From: Hyphomicrobiales bacterium
GTDB lineage: Bacteria > Pseudomonadota > Alphaproteobacteria > Rhizobiales > Beijerinckiaceae
NCBI GenBank assembly: GCA_026400535.1
Contig: JAPLOU010000065.1
Location: forward strand, 1-33,551
Reading direction: 5' to 3'
DNA length: 33,551 nucleotides
Below the pieces are notes generated by a model that was not told the DNA's origin, searched no databases, and worked only from the letters and a program-made list of their open reading frames with translations. This document shows positions 1 to 8,408 of this stretch, piece by piece. Both the position numbers and the translations under genes were made by a program. Each line of letters begins with the position of its first letter. The first letter of the stretch is position 1.

Positions 1-1132
1 GGGCCACGGGCACGGCGAGGATCGGAATGATGGTAGCGCGGACACTGCCGAGGAACACAAGCACCACCAGCGCCACGAGCACGAACGCTTCAATCAGCGT
101 GTGCATGACGCTTTCCATCATCTTCTCTACAAAATAGGTCGCGTCATACACGACCTTGATCGCCACACCTTCCGGCAGGCGTGATCGGATGTCTTCGACG
201 ATCTTGCGAATACGCTCTGCGGTGGCGACCGCATTGGCGCCCGGCGCTTGGTAAACACCGATACCGGAGGCCGGCTTTCCGTTCAGCGTTGGCTGTGCAT
301 CCTCGGCCCGCGCACCGAGTTCGACGCGCGCGATGTCGCGAATCAAGACGCGCGCTCCGCTCGCATCCGCCCGGACGATGACGTTCTGAAACTCCTCCAC
401 CGTTTTCAGCCGCCCGTCCGCTGTCAGGTTGATCTGGAAATTTGTGCCGGGCACGAGGGGATTGGCACCGATGCGCCCCACAGCGGCCTGCACATTCTGC
501 GACCTCAGGGCCTGCACCACCTCGCCCGGCGTCATGCTGAGGCTGGCCAGCCGGTCAACGTCGAGCCAGATCCGCATGGAATAATCGAGCGGGCCGAAGG
601 GGGAGGCCTGACCGACACCCTCAGTACGCGCGAGCAAATCGACCACATTCAGCTTGGTATAGTTCGACAGGAACAGCGCATCGCGCGATCCATCCGGCGA
701 ATAAAGCGTGATGACCTGAAGGAGGCTCGCCGATTTCTTCGTCACGGTGATGCCGAGCGCCTGCACTTCGGCCGGCAACAGGGCCGTCACCTGGTTGACC
801 CGGTTCGAGATATTGACGGTGTTGAGATCGGGGTTCGACCCGACTGCAAAACTCACGGTGAGGTTATAGACGCCGTCGGACCCAGAGACCGACTGCATGT
901 AGAGCATCTTGTCGACGCCGTTGATTGCCGGTTCGATGACCTGCGCCACGGATTGCTCCAGCACGGCGGCATCGGCACCCGGGTAGACGGCCATCACGGA
1001 CACCTGCGGCGGAACGATGTCGGGGAACTGCGCCACAGGCAGAGCGCGATAAGCAATCAAGCCAGCGATTGTGATGATCAACGAGATGACGACCGCCAGA
1101 CGCGGCCGCTTGATGAAGATGCTCGAGATCAT
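1..1132 (-). CDS. RND-family multidrug efflux permease, N-terminal part (cut by window edge)
   Basis: Inner-membrane proton-driven efflux pump of the AcrB/MexB (HAE1) type that works with the adjacent adaptor and an outer-membrane channel. Reading the minus strand from ATG at 1132 gives MISSIFIKRPRLAVV, the usual RND start, then a first membrane helix (about residues 12-32). The porter-domain segment PVAQFPDIVPP and the phrase YPGADAAVLEQSV follow, both family hallmarks. About 377 codons are visible of a protein normally near 1,040 residues. The reading frame stays open to base 1, where the second helix (residues about 340-360) is under way. The start lies four bases beyond the adaptor's TAG stop, so the two genes are co-transcribed and probably translationally coupled. 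The substrate cannot be told from this part. No regulator gene is adjacent. Confidence 0.93.
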   Translation of the reverse strand, partial: MISSIFIKRPRLAVVISLIITIAGLIAYRALPVAQFPDIVPPQVSVMAVYPGADAAVLEQSVAQVIEPAINGVDKMLYMQSVSGSDGVYNLTVSFAVGSNPDLNTVNISNRVNQVTALLPAEVQALGITVTKKSASLLQVITLYSPDGSRDALFLSNYTKLNVVDLLARTEGVGQASPFGPLDYSMRIWLDVDRLASLSMTPGEVVQALRSQNVQAAVGRIGANPLVPGTNFQINLTADGRLKTVEEFQNVIVRADASGARVLIRDIARVELGARAEDAQPTLNGKPASGIGVYQAPGANAVATAERIRKIVEDIRSRLPEGVAIKVVYDATYFVEKMMESVMHTLIEAFVLVALVVLVFLGSVRATIIPILAVPVA

Positions 1133-1135
1133 CGC

Positions 1136-2221
1136 CTAGTTTCCGGCTTCGGCGCGCTGGACATTGACCTTCATGCCAGGCCGAGCGCGCTGCATCCCCT
1201 GAACGATCACCTGCTCACCTGCCTTGATGCCCTCGGAGACGATGGCCATGTCGCCGTTTAACCGTTCGATCCGGAGCGGGCGGACGGCCACCTTGCCCTC
1301 ACCATCCACGACGAGCACGAAAGTGCCGGACTGATCTGCGGCCAGCGCAACCTGCGGCACGACCACCTGCGTACCTTCCGCCGGCTGCTCGACAAGAACG
1401 CGCACCGTCTGACCATGGGACAGTTGCCCGTCGGGGTTGGCGAATTTAGCTCGCAGCAACTGCCCATCCGTCCGGCTGTCCACCACATTGTCGATGTAAT
1501 CGATCGTACCTGTCTGGCCATAAAGCGATCCGTCCGCCAGTTTGAGACGCACCACCGGTTCCCGGGTGACCCGCCGCTTTCGGTAATCAAGCACCTCACG
1601 CTGACTAACAGAAAACAATGCCTGCATGCGGTCATCCTTCACAATCACCGCGAGCGGGCCACTCGAAGCGGAAACGATGTTGCCTTGTGTCACTGTTGTG
1701 CGGCCGATCCGGCCCTCGATCGGTGCGAGAATGGCGGTGTAGCCGAATGTAATCCTGGCATCAGCAAGCGCCGCCTCAGCCATCTTTATCGCCGCCGTCG
1801 ACTTGGCGAGTTCCGCCCTCCGCTGATCAACGGTAGCCCGCGTGCCGCTATTGGTCCGCAGCAGTTCCTGTGCCCTGTCGAAATTGAGCTCCGCAAGTTG
1901 CGCGTCAGCCTTGGCGCTCGCAAGCTGGGCAAGCTTCTCATCAACCGCTGCCTGATACAGTTCAGGCTCGACGTCGTAGAGCGGCTGGCCGGTCTTGACC
2001 CTCTCGCCGTCCCTGAATTTCGGTGCACCTAACACGCCGGAGACGCGGGCCCGGATTTCCACCCGCTCCGCAGCCTCGATCCGGCCCACAAACTCGCTGT
2101 CCCTCGCAACGGCACGAAGCTCTGCCTGCTTGACGACGACCGTCACCGCCGGCGGTTGCTGTGCATGGGCTGTCACATGAAAAACGACCGCTGCAGCTGC
2201 AATCAACATCCGTTTGGTCAA
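1136..2221 (-). CDS. RND efflux periplasmic adaptor (membrane fusion protein)
   Basis: HlyD/AcrA-type adaptor linking the inner-membrane RND pump to an outer-membrane channel. The order is signal peptide (MLIAAAAVVFHVTAHA), a lipoyl/barrel-sandwich half (IRARVSGVLGAPKFRDGERV), an alpha-hairpin rich in Ala and Leu, the returning lipoyl half (APIEGRIGRTTVTQG), a beta-barrel and a C-terminal membrane-proximal domain. The open frame extends to 2278, but the extra N-terminus is not signal-like. TTG at 2221 has GGAG nine bases upstream and yields a positively charged MTKR before the hydrophobic core. ATG at 2209 is the alternative. There is no lipobox cysteine, so it is probably not a lipoprotein. 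Length (about 361 residues) is normal. It is the first gene of an operon with the RND permease. Confidence 0.9.
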   Translation of the reverse strand: MTKRMLIAAAAVVFHVTAHAQQPPAVTVVVKQAELRAVARDSEFVGRIEAAERVEIRARVSGVLGAPKFRDGERVKTGQPLYDVEPELYQAAVDEKLAQLASAKADAQLAELNFDRAQELLRTNSGTRATVDQRRAELAKSTAAIKMAEAALADARITFGYTAILAPIEGRIGRTTVTQGNIVSASSGPLAVIVKDDRMQALFSVSQREVLDYRKRRVTREPVVRLKLADGSLYGQTGTIDYIDNVVDSRTDGQLLRAKFANPDGQLSHGQTVRVLVEQPAEGTQVVVPQVALAADQSGTFVLVVDGEGKVAVRPLRIERLNGDMAIVSEGIKAGEQVIVQGMQRARPGMKVNVQRAEAGN

Positions 2222-2278
2222 TTCACACCACTCCGCTTCACTAAAGGTATAAGTGGTTTGATCGAGCTGTAAATGCAA

Positions 2279-2667
2279 ATTTCCGCATCGTAGAGGCCGT
2301 TGTGTCGCATACTGGGCGCGGAATTACGCCTCCACCTGCTTGACCCTCAAGGGTTCTTTGTCCGAATTCATGGTGCTTGTCCTGCATCGGTGGGGTACTG
2401 TCGATTTGCCGAATGGCGGTCGCGCGAAGACGGGGCGCTGTCCCCTAGCGCTACGCGGCGATGCCCAGTTCGGCGATCAAGGAGATCAACTGACGAGCTC
2501 TGCAGGCAATGGACTTGCACGTTCAGGATGGAAAGAACCAGTCATGGGGCTCGCGCATCAAAGCTCTCTGAACCGATGTAGACCCTGTTCCTCGAACTGC
2601 ATACCGGCTCCGTCGCGTAAGGCCACGATCAAAGGCCTGACACACGACCGATTGAAGTGCCCGCTTG
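2279..2667. other. Intergenic stretch without a recognisable gene
   Basis: About 390 bases between the efflux operon and the IS6-type relic. Several short overlapping frames exist on both strands, but none shows a motif I recognise. The minus strand should hold the promoter of the efflux operon close to 2230-2300. I see no tetR or other regulator gene. Debris of the neighbouring insertion sequence or of a second element may reach into this stretch. Confidence 0.4.
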
Positions 2668-3294
2668 TCAAAATCCGCCAGAAGAATACCCTTGCAAAAC
2701 CGGGGGCATCCACACACGCTCCATGAGCCTCTCTCGCCGCCGCGTCGGCAGGGGCGCATTCTCCGCCTGGTTGTTGAGGCCCTTGTGCTGGCGATGCTCG
2801 ACATTCATGCCCATCCCGGTCCGGGCCGCGCCATCAGAACCGAGCTTGTCGGTGACCATCACGCGCGGCGTGCGGGATGGCTTGCGGATAAGCTTGCGCA
2901 GGAGCTTCTCCGCCGCGTGCCGACCCTCGCGGCCTTGAACCAGGGCGCCGGGAACGAAGCCGTCCGCATCGACGGCGCGAACATGGCACTGCGTCTTGCC
3001 GTTGATCGCGATCACGACCTCGCCGAGATGCTACTGGTCGCCGAACTGAGGCGCGCGCCGACGGATCCTGCTGGCGCAGGTCCGTCCGAACGTCTCCGCC
3101 CAGCACCGCACAGTTTCGTGACTGACGATGCTTCCGCGCGCCGCCAGCAGGTCCTCGACCATCCGCAGGCTGATCGGAAAACGGATATAGAGCCAGACGG
3201 CGTGTTCAATGACGTCCGCAGGGAACCGGTAGCCGCCATCAATGGATGTCGATGTCGTGATCATCGCGCTCGAAAAGCCGATGTTCATCGACAC
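2668..3294 (-). pseudogene. Decayed IS6-family transposase
   Basis: Read on the minus strand, the frame gives RFPADVIEHAVWLYIRFPIS, then an HTH-like LRMVEDLLAARG, then VSHETVRCWAETFG. Further on come VDADGFV, RKPSRTPRVMVTDKL, VEHRQHKGLNNQAEN and PTRRRER, in the order of IS6/IS240-type DDE transposases. It is dead. An in-frame TAG at 3031-3033 replaces the conserved Trp of the WHLDEV motif, and the first catalytic Asp of that motif reads Gly (HLGEVV). After PTRRRER the frame departs from the family, implying a further frameshift or deletion at the C-terminus. Clear terminal inverted repeats were not found, so the element's ends are unknown. The boundaries are those of the recognisable coding remnant. 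Confidence 0.85.
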
Positions 3295-3358
3295 TTCGTC
3301 AACCTGACAGCACCCGCCCGATACTGTTTTCTCGGACCGCTACGCAGAGGATAACGCC

Positions 3359-4450
3359 ATGGATCCGCATCACCATTCATCCCTCCCGACTTGGACGTGG
3401 ATCGCTCCAGTCTTCGCAGGCATCCTGGTGACGCTGAAGCTGGCGCATCTGGTGCCGGCGGATGCGACCCTCGTGCTCGTGTGTGCGGCAGCGCTGCTGC
3501 TGGCTGCGGTCTTCGCCGCCGTCCATCACGCCGAGGTGCTGGCGCTCAAGCTCGGCGAGCCCTTTGGCTCGATCCTGCTGGCGGTGGCAGTCACAGTCAT
3601 CGAGGTCGGGCTGATCGCCTCGATCATGCTCTCCGAAGCGGCGGGTTCGGATTCAGTTGCGCGTGACACGGTCTTTGCGGCGGTGATGATCGTCCTCAAC
3701 GGCGTCGTCGGGCTCTGCCTCGTATTGGGAGGTAACCGGCACTTCGAGCAAAGCTTTCAGTTGCAGGCCGCGTCTTCGACCCTCGCCGTGCTCGGCACCC
3801 TGGCGGTCATGACGCTCATGCTTCCGAACTTCACACTGACCACGGCGGGGCCCGTTTACGCGCCTGTGCAGCTTGTTGTTGTCGGCATCCTGTCGCTGGT
3901 GCTGTGGGCGGTCTTCGTCTTTGTCCAGACAATCAGGCACCGGAACTATTTTCTGGATGAGCGCGAGGAAAACGAGGTGCACGCAAAGCCATCCGATCGG
4001 ATCGCGCTAATCGCCCTTGGGCTGCTACTGGTCGCGCTGGTTTCGGTCGTCCTGCTGGCCAAGACCCTATCCTATCCGCTCGACAAGGCGATAGCAGCCG
4101 CCGGCCTGCCGAAGGCTTTTGTCGGGGTTGTCATCGCCGCCATCGTTCTGCTGCCTGAAGCGATGGCCGCGGCGAATTCAGCCTTGAAGAACCGTCTGCA
4201 GAACAGCATCAACCTCGCACTGGGCTCGGCCGTCGCCTCGATCGGCTTGACGATCCCCTGCGTCGCGGTCCTGGCTTTGGTCATCGGCCAGACGCCTGTG
4301 CTCGGCATCTCACCGTCGAACATGACCCTGCTGACGCTGACCCTGTTCGTCGCGACGCTGACACTGGGAACCGGGCGAACGACGGTGCTGCAAGGCGCCA
4401 TCCACCTTGTGATTTTCGCAGTGTTCTTGCTGGTGTCTGCTGTGCCATAG
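3359..4450 (+). CDS. chaA: ChaA-family Ca2+/H+ (Na+/H+) antiporter
   Basis: Cation/proton exchanger of the inner membrane, CaCA superfamily, that exports Ca2+ (or Na+/K+) in exchange for protons. The 363-residue protein is almost entirely hydrophobic, with about eleven membrane segments. It shows the two internally repeated alpha motifs. The first is GEPFGSILLAVAVTVIEVGL (about residues 77-96) and the second lies around LLPEAMAAANSAL through GSAVASIGLTIP (about 260-305), each with the membrane-embedded acidic residue used for ion binding. A charged cytoplasmic loop (RHRNYFLDEREENEV) separates the two halves. The length matches ChaA homologues. ATG at 3359 follows an AGAGGA ribosome-binding sequence. 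It stands alone, between a dead transposase and a tRNA, and nothing nearby indicates its regulation. Confidence 0.85.
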   Translation: MDPHHHSSLPTWTWIAPVFAGILVTLKLAHLVPADATLVLVCAAALLLAAVFAAVHHAEVLALKLGEPFGSILLAVAVTVIEVGLIASIMLSEAAGSDSVARDTVFAAVMIVLNGVVGLCLVLGGNRHFEQSFQLQAASSTLAVLGTLAVMTLMLPNFTLTTAGPVYAPVQLVVVGILSLVLWAVFVFVQTIRHRNYFLDEREENEVHAKPSDRIALIALGLLLVALVSVVLLAKTLSYPLDKAIAAAGLPKAFVGVVIAAIVLLPEAMAAANSALKNRLQNSINLALGSAVASIGLTIPCVAVLALVIGQTPVLGISPSNMTLLTLTLFVATLTLGTGRTTVLQGAIHLVIFAVFLLVSAVP

Positions 4451-4515
4451 GCCGAATGCAGTGCCCTCGCGGGCCGGCCTGACGACGACAAAGCATCGTC
4501 AATAAACCAAACAAA

Positions 4516-4592
4516 TGGCGCGCCCGAAAGGATTCGAACCTCTGACCCTCAGATTCGTAGTCTGATGCTCTATCCAGCTGAGCTACGGGCGC
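4516..4592 (-). tRNA. tRNA-Arg (anticodon ACG)
   Basis: On the minus strand a complete 77-base cloverleaf can be folded. The acceptor stem GCGCCCG pairs with CGGGCGC (4520-4526), with a G discriminator and an encoded CCA (4516-4518). The D arm contains AGCTGGATAG, and the anticodon stem TCAGA/TCTGA encloses the loop CTACGAA. The T arm has the invariant TTCGAAT. The anticodon is ACG, normally deaminated at the first base to read CGU, CGC and CGA codons. No integrase gene or tRNA-fragment duplication is seen nearby. Confidence 0.96.
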
Positions 4593-4626
4593 GTACTCAA
4601 AATCGGCAAGCCGACGAGTTGCGGCG

Positions 4627-4655
4627 TATCTATCGGGTCGGTCGGGGCTTTGCAA
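4627..4655 (-). promoter_or_regulatory. Candidate sigma-70 promoter for tRNA-Arg
   Basis: On the minus strand TTGCAA (4650-4655) and TAGATA (4627-4632) are separated by 17 bases, which places a start about 25-30 bases before the tRNA 5' end at 4592. The match to the consensus is partial, so this is a position-based inference. Confidence 0.4.
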
Positions 4656-4835
4656 CCTTCTTTTGCGCTTTGGTGATAGAGCGGCAAGATGGATCGCGAT
4701 TGCCGCAGCCAGCCGCAGTCTGTCAGTCGCGCGCGGGGCGGACTTTGCCGCCTCGGCTCTTGCGACAAGGCCGGTTTTGCCGGAGAAGATGGAAACAGCC
4801 AGGCCAGCCGCGCCGGCAGGCCACTAGGGAATCCC

Positions 4836-5615
4836 ATGCCCCGCTATAGCGCCAACATCTCGATCATGTTCCAGGAATTCCCCTTCCTCGAGCGATTTGA
4901 GGCTGCCCGGGCCGCCGGTTTTGCGGCGGTCGAGTGTTGGTTTCCCTATGACCATCCCAAGGAGCAGCTCAAGGCGCTGCTAGGGGGGCTTGGCCTGACG
5001 CTGGTCGGAATCAACACCGCCCCGGGCGATGTCGCGAAGGGCGAATGGGGCGTGACCGCCCTGCCTGGCCGCGAAGCGGACTTTGAGCGCCAGTTCGCCG
5101 AAGCGCTGGACTATGCGGTGGCGCTGGGCGCCAGAGGCATCCACGTCATGGCCGCCATGACCGGCGGGATGGACCAAATGGCCTGCGAAGCCGCCTACAT
5201 GGGCAATCTGGAGCGGGCCGCGAAACGTGCCGAGGGCAGCGGGGTCAATCTGCTGATCGAACCGCTCAACAGCCGCGACAGGCCCGGCTATCTCCTCTCG
5301 CGCTCGGATCAGGCGATCGACATCATCGCGCGTATCGGGGCGCCGAACCTCAAGCTGATGTTCGATGTCTACCATGTTCAGGTGATGGAAGGGGACATCC
5401 TGCGCCGGCTTCGCCGGCATCTGACGCAGATCGGCCACATCCAGATTGCCGCCGTGCCGACGCGGCACGAACCGGATGAGGGCGAGCTGAATTACCGCGC
5501 CATCCTCGCCGAGATCGACGCTCTCGGCTGGCAGGGCTGGGTCGGCTGCGAATACAAGCCTCGGGCCGGGACTGTCGACGGACTAGGTTGGCGCGAAGCG
5601 ATAGCGCGGGTCTGA
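4836..5615 (+). CDS. Hydroxypyruvate isomerase-family enzyme (Hyi/OtnI-like)
   Basis: TIM-barrel sugar isomerase of the AP-endonuclease-2 superfamily, 259 residues, the usual Hyi length. Members interconvert hydroxypyruvate and tartronate semialdehyde, or 2-oxo-tetronates (OtnI). The likely metal and catalytic residues are in place: E142 in LIEPLNSRD, D177 and H180 in FDVYHVQ, and E239 in VGCEYKP. The two glutamates fit the E143/E240 pair of E. coli Hyi. The start ATG 4836 follows AGGGA with five bases between. The open frame extends upstream to 4689, but that part has no resemblance to the family. It converges with the tartronate-semialdehyde-reductase-like gene, with only eight bases between the stops. 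Since Hyi makes the substrate of that reductase, a shared pathway (hydroxypyruvate to tartronate semialdehyde to glycerate) is a reasonable inference. Confidence 0.82.
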   Translation: MPRYSANISIMFQEFPFLERFEAARAAGFAAVECWFPYDHPKEQLKALLGGLGLTLVGINTAPGDVAKGEWGVTALPGREADFERQFAEALDYAVALGARGIHVMAAMTGGMDQMACEAAYMGNLERAAKRAEGSGVNLLIEPLNSRDRPGYLLSRSDQAIDIIARIGAPNLKLMFDVYHVQVMEGDILRRLRRHLTQIGHIQIAAVPTRHEPDEGELNYRAILAEIDALGWQGWVGCEYKPRAGTVDGLGWREAIARV

Positions 5616-5623
5616 CGCACTCG

Positions 5624-6520
5624 CTAGCGCACTTTGGTGCCGTTCGCCTGCGCGATGAAGTCGGCCAGCATCGGCACGTAGTCATCTCCCTTGCCGACCG
5701 CCAAGGCTGCCACATAGCTGTTTTTGACCGCCGCCCCGACCGGGTTGGCGATGCGGCCGTCATCGGCGAGCGCCGCCAGGTAGCGCATGTCCTTGGCAGC
5801 GTTGCTGAGGGTGAACTGGTGGGCGTTGCGGTCACCCTCCAGCACATAGCGGAAGAAGGTCTGGTAGAAACCGCAGTCCATCCGGCTGCCGCGCAGGACG
5901 CTGTCGAAGATCTGCGGCGTGATGCCGACCTTCTGCCCCAGTGCGAGCGCCTCGGCATAGATCGCGCCATAGCCCATGGCGATGAAGTTATTGATCAGCT
6001 TCATCTTGTGGCCCATGCCGACCTCGCCGATGTGGCGCACCGTCCTGGCCCAGGTAAGGCAGATCGGCTCAAGGAAGGCGAACGTCGCAGCGTCGCAGCC
6101 GATCATGGCGGAGAGTTCCCCGGCTTCGGCATTGGCCGGCGTCCCGCCAAGAGGCGCATCGCAGAAGGTGATGCCGGCCTCTGCCAATTCGGCTTCCAGC
6201 GCGAGGGTCGAGACCGGATTGGCCGTCGAGCAGTCGGCGATGATCAGACCCCTTGCGCCACCGGCCCTGAGACCGTCCGGCCCACGAACAACCTTCTCGA
6301 CCACGCTGGAATCAGTGACGCACAGGAAGACCACGTCCGACGCCGCTGCGACATCCCGCGGCGTCTTGACCTCTTTGGCGCCCCGCTGGACCAGATCGTC
6401 CACCGGCGCGCGGTTGCGATTGCCCAGAATGGTGAGCGGGTAGCCCTTTTCAATGATGTTCTTTGCCATCCCGTGGCCCATAAGGCCGACGCCAATGAAA
6501 CCGATGCGAGGCTTGGTCAT
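5624..6520 (-). CDS. Beta-hydroxyacid dehydrogenase, tartronate semialdehyde reductase-like
   Basis: Member of the 3-hydroxyisobutyrate dehydrogenase family, 298 residues, soluble. The N-terminal Rossmann domain opens with GFIGVGLMGHGMAKN (residues 7-21). GNRNR after the second strand favours NADP over NAD. The substrate-binding signature reads DAPLGGTP (121-128), the catalytic lysine is K174 in GMGHKMKLINN, and AAKDM carries the usual KD pair of the C-terminal domain. ATG 6520 is chosen because GGGAG lies seven bases upstream. The longer frame to 6574 has no family similarity. It is the last gene of the ABC-transporter operon, 107 bases after the other dehydrogenase, and its stop faces the Hyi-like gene. 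Tartronate semialdehyde or a related 3- or 4-carbon oxo acid is the likely substrate; the exact one is not determined by sequence. Confidence 0.8.
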   Translation of the reverse strand: MTKPRIGFIGVGLMGHGMAKNIIEKGYPLTILGNRNRAPVDDLVQRGAKEVKTPRDVAAASDVVFLCVTDSSVVEKVVRGPDGLRAGGARGLIIADCSTANPVSTLALEAELAEAGITFCDAPLGGTPANAEAGELSAMIGCDAATFAFLEPICLTWARTVRHIGEVGMGHKMKLINNFIAMGYGAIYAEALALGQKVGITPQIFDSVLRGSRMDCGFYQTFFRYVLEGDRNAHQFTLSNAAKDMRYLAALADDGRIANPVGAAVKNSYVAALAVGKGDDYVPMLADFIAQANGTKVR

Positions 6521-6627
6521 CCATGTTCTCCCGTGATTGCAAGCGCGGCAAAGCGATCCATGACGCTGCCGCACGATTTCTAAGCTGGTTGCTTCGTCGC
6601 CCGCGGCTCCTCGCCATCACGGCCCCG

Positions 6628-7506
6628 TCAGTCCATCCCATTCAGCGCCCTGTAGGCGCGGATCACCTGGCTGTCGTCTTCCTTGCCATGTCCGGCGCCA
6701 GATGCGGCGAGGAACATCTGGTGCGCCGCCGCCGCGATCGGCAGCGCCACATGCGCGGCGCGCCCCGCATCCATGACGATGCCCAGATCCTTGACGAAAA
6801 TGTCGACAGCGCTGGTGACCTCCGGCACGACCTGAAGCATGCGCGGCCCACGATTGACCAGCATCCAGGAGCCGGCTGCTGACTGGGACAGGATGTCGAG
6901 CATCAGGCCGGTGTCGACGCCCGCCTTTTCGGCCATCGAAAAAGCCTCTGCGGCGACAGCGATATGGACGCCGCACAGAAGCTGGTTGATCGTCTTCACC
7001 ACCGCCCCCTGTCCGGCCTGCTCGCCGACATGGAACAGCCGCGAGCCCATCGCCACCAGCACCGGCCGGGCCATGTCGAACACGGCTTTCGGCGCAGCCG
7101 CCATGATCGTCAGCGTGCCGGCCTCCGCCCCGACGACACCGCCTGAAACCGGCGCGTCGATGAACCTTCGCCCCGTCGCCTGCACCTTTGCGGCAATGGC
7201 CTGCACCCGTGCCGGAGGGCATGTCGCCATCAGGATCACGCTGGCTCCGGGCTTGAGGGCGTCGAGCGCACCGCCGGCGAACAGGACAGCTTCGGCCTGG
7301 TCGGCATTGACGACCATCAGGACGATGCAGTCTGCCTCACGCGCGGCCTCCGCCGAGGATGAGGCGGCACGCCCGCCCTGGGCCTCAAGCCCGGCAAGGG
7401 CGGCCTTGTTCAAATCGAAGCCGGTGACGTTGTGCTGCTGTTCGATCAGTCGGCGGGCCATGGGCCGGCCCATGGCGCCAAGCCCGATGAAGGCGATGCA
7501 AGCCAT
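6628..7506 (-). CDS. Beta-hydroxyacid dehydrogenase, L-threonate dehydrogenase-like
   Basis: A second 3-hydroxyisobutyrate-dehydrogenase-family enzyme, 292 residues, that is clearly a different branch from its neighbour. It has GLGAMG (8-13), D31 after the second strand (FDLNK, so NAD is likely), DAPVSGG (117-123) and the catalytic lysine K171 in GQGAVVKTINQLL. The segment QSAAGSWMLVNRGPRM resembles L-threonate dehydrogenases (LtnD/YgbJ) more than true 3-hydroxyisobutyrate dehydrogenases. ATG 7506 has AAGGAG at the right spacing inside the end of the upstream permease gene, whose TGA (7509-7511) lies two bases before it, so the pair is translationally coupled. The upstream open frame to 7830 overlaps the permease and is spurious. 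A role in oxidising a C4 sugar acid or similar imported compound is inferred from family and operon. Confidence 0.8.
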   Translation of the reverse strand: MACIAFIGLGAMGRPMARRLIEQQHNVTGFDLNKAALAGLEAQGGRAASSSAEAAREADCIVLMVVNADQAEAVLFAGGALDALKPGASVILMATCPPARVQAIAAKVQATGRRFIDAPVSGGVVGAEAGTLTIMAAAPKAVFDMARPVLVAMGSRLFHVGEQAGQGAVVKTINQLLCGVHIAVAAEAFSMAEKAGVDTGLMLDILSQSAAGSWMLVNRGPRMLQVVPEVTSAVDIFVKDLGIVMDAGRAAHVALPIAAAAHQMFLAASGAGHGKEDDSQVIRAYRALNGMD

Positions 7507-7508
7507 GC

Positions 7509-8408
7509 TCACTCCTTCACCGCTCCCGTCATGGCGCTCACATAGTGCTCCACGAAGAAGGCGTAGAGGATCACCAGCGGCAAACTCCCGATCAGCGCGC
7601 CGGCCATCAGCGACCCCCAGCGAAAGATGTCGCCGTCGACGAAGTTCGAGATGATCGCGACGGGCACAGTCTTGTTGTGGTCCGAGGAGATGAAGGTCAG
7701 CGCATAGATAAACTCGTTCCAGCACAGCGTGAAGGCGAAGATGAAGGCCGAGATCAGCCCGGGCACGGCGAGCGGCAGGACGATCTGCACCAGAATCTGC
7801 CAGCGGCTCGCCCCGTCGATCAGAGCGCATTCCTCCAGCTCGTAAGGAATGGTCTTGAAGTAGCCCATCAGCAGCCAGGTGCAGAACGGGATCAGGATCG
7901 TGGGATAGGTCAGGATCAGCGCAAACGGCGTGTCGAACAAACCGTAATTATGGATCACCGCGGAAAGCGGGATAAACAGGATCGAGGGCGGCACGAGATA
8001 GGCGAGGAAGATCAACCCGCCGACCGTCGCTGCACCCTTGTAGCGAATGCGGGTGATGGCATAGGCGGCCAGCACGCTGGCGAAGATCGACAGGAACGTG
8101 GCCACCGTCGCCACCATCATCGTGTTGAACAGCCAGCGCGGGTAGGCCGAGCCGAACAGCAGCTTCTCGATGTGCTGCAAGGTCGGATTCACCACCCAGA
8201 GCGGATTCGATGAATCGAGGTCGAGCAGTTGCGCGTCCGGTTTGATCGAAGTCAGCACCATCCAGTAAAATGGAAAGAGCAGCACCACGAGGATGATGAA
8301 CAGTGGCAGGTAGACGGTGACCACCTTGCGCGGCAGAGTCTCCAGGTAGGTCATGCCCTCCCGGCTGTCGGTCAGCGGGGCGGTAGACTTGAGGGTCGCG
8401 TCAGTCAT
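7509..8408 (-). CDS. Carbohydrate ABC transporter permease (MalG/UgpE type)
   Basis: Inner-membrane permease of a CUT1-type sugar importer, 299 residues, with six predicted membrane segments. The cytoplasmic EAA loop that docks on the ATPase reads EECALIDGASRWQILVQIVL (about residues 195-215), with the expected Gly-Ala pair. The N-terminal extension before the first helix is hydrophilic. Its start overlaps the end of the upstream permease by eight bases (8401-8408), and its stop lies two bases before the following dehydrogenase. This is the tight packing of an operon. The imported compound is likely a sugar, polyol or glycerol-like compound, but is not identifiable from the permease. Confidence 0.93.
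   Translation of the reverse strand: MTDATLKSTAPLTDSREGMTYLETLPRKVVTVYLPLFIILVVLLFPFYWMVLTSIKPDAQLLDLDSSNPLWVVNPTLQHIEKLLFGSAYPRWLFNTMMVATVATFLSIFASVLAAYAITRIRYKGAATVGGLIFLAYLVPPSILFIPLSAVIHNYGLFDTPFALILTYPTILIPFCTWLLMGYFKTIPYELEECALIDGASRWQILVQIVLPLAVPGLISAFIFAFTLCWNEFIYALTFISSDHNKTVPVAIISNFVDGDIFRWGSLMAGALIGSLPLVILYAFFVEHYVSAMTGAVKE

Noticed and set aside
4516..4592. tRNA-borne genomic island attachment site
   Set aside because: No integrase gene and no repeat of the tRNA 3' end is visible in the window.
4500..4655. Small minus-strand protein containing APVAQLDRASDYESEGQRFE
   Set aside because: This phrase is the translation of the tRNA-Arg region and is a classic false gene; it overlaps the tRNA completely.
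5588..6583. Plus-strand frame of 331 codons opposite the tartronate-semialdehyde-reductase-like gene
   Set aside because: Shadow frame caused by high GC; no motif, and the minus strand has a clear Rossmann enzyme.
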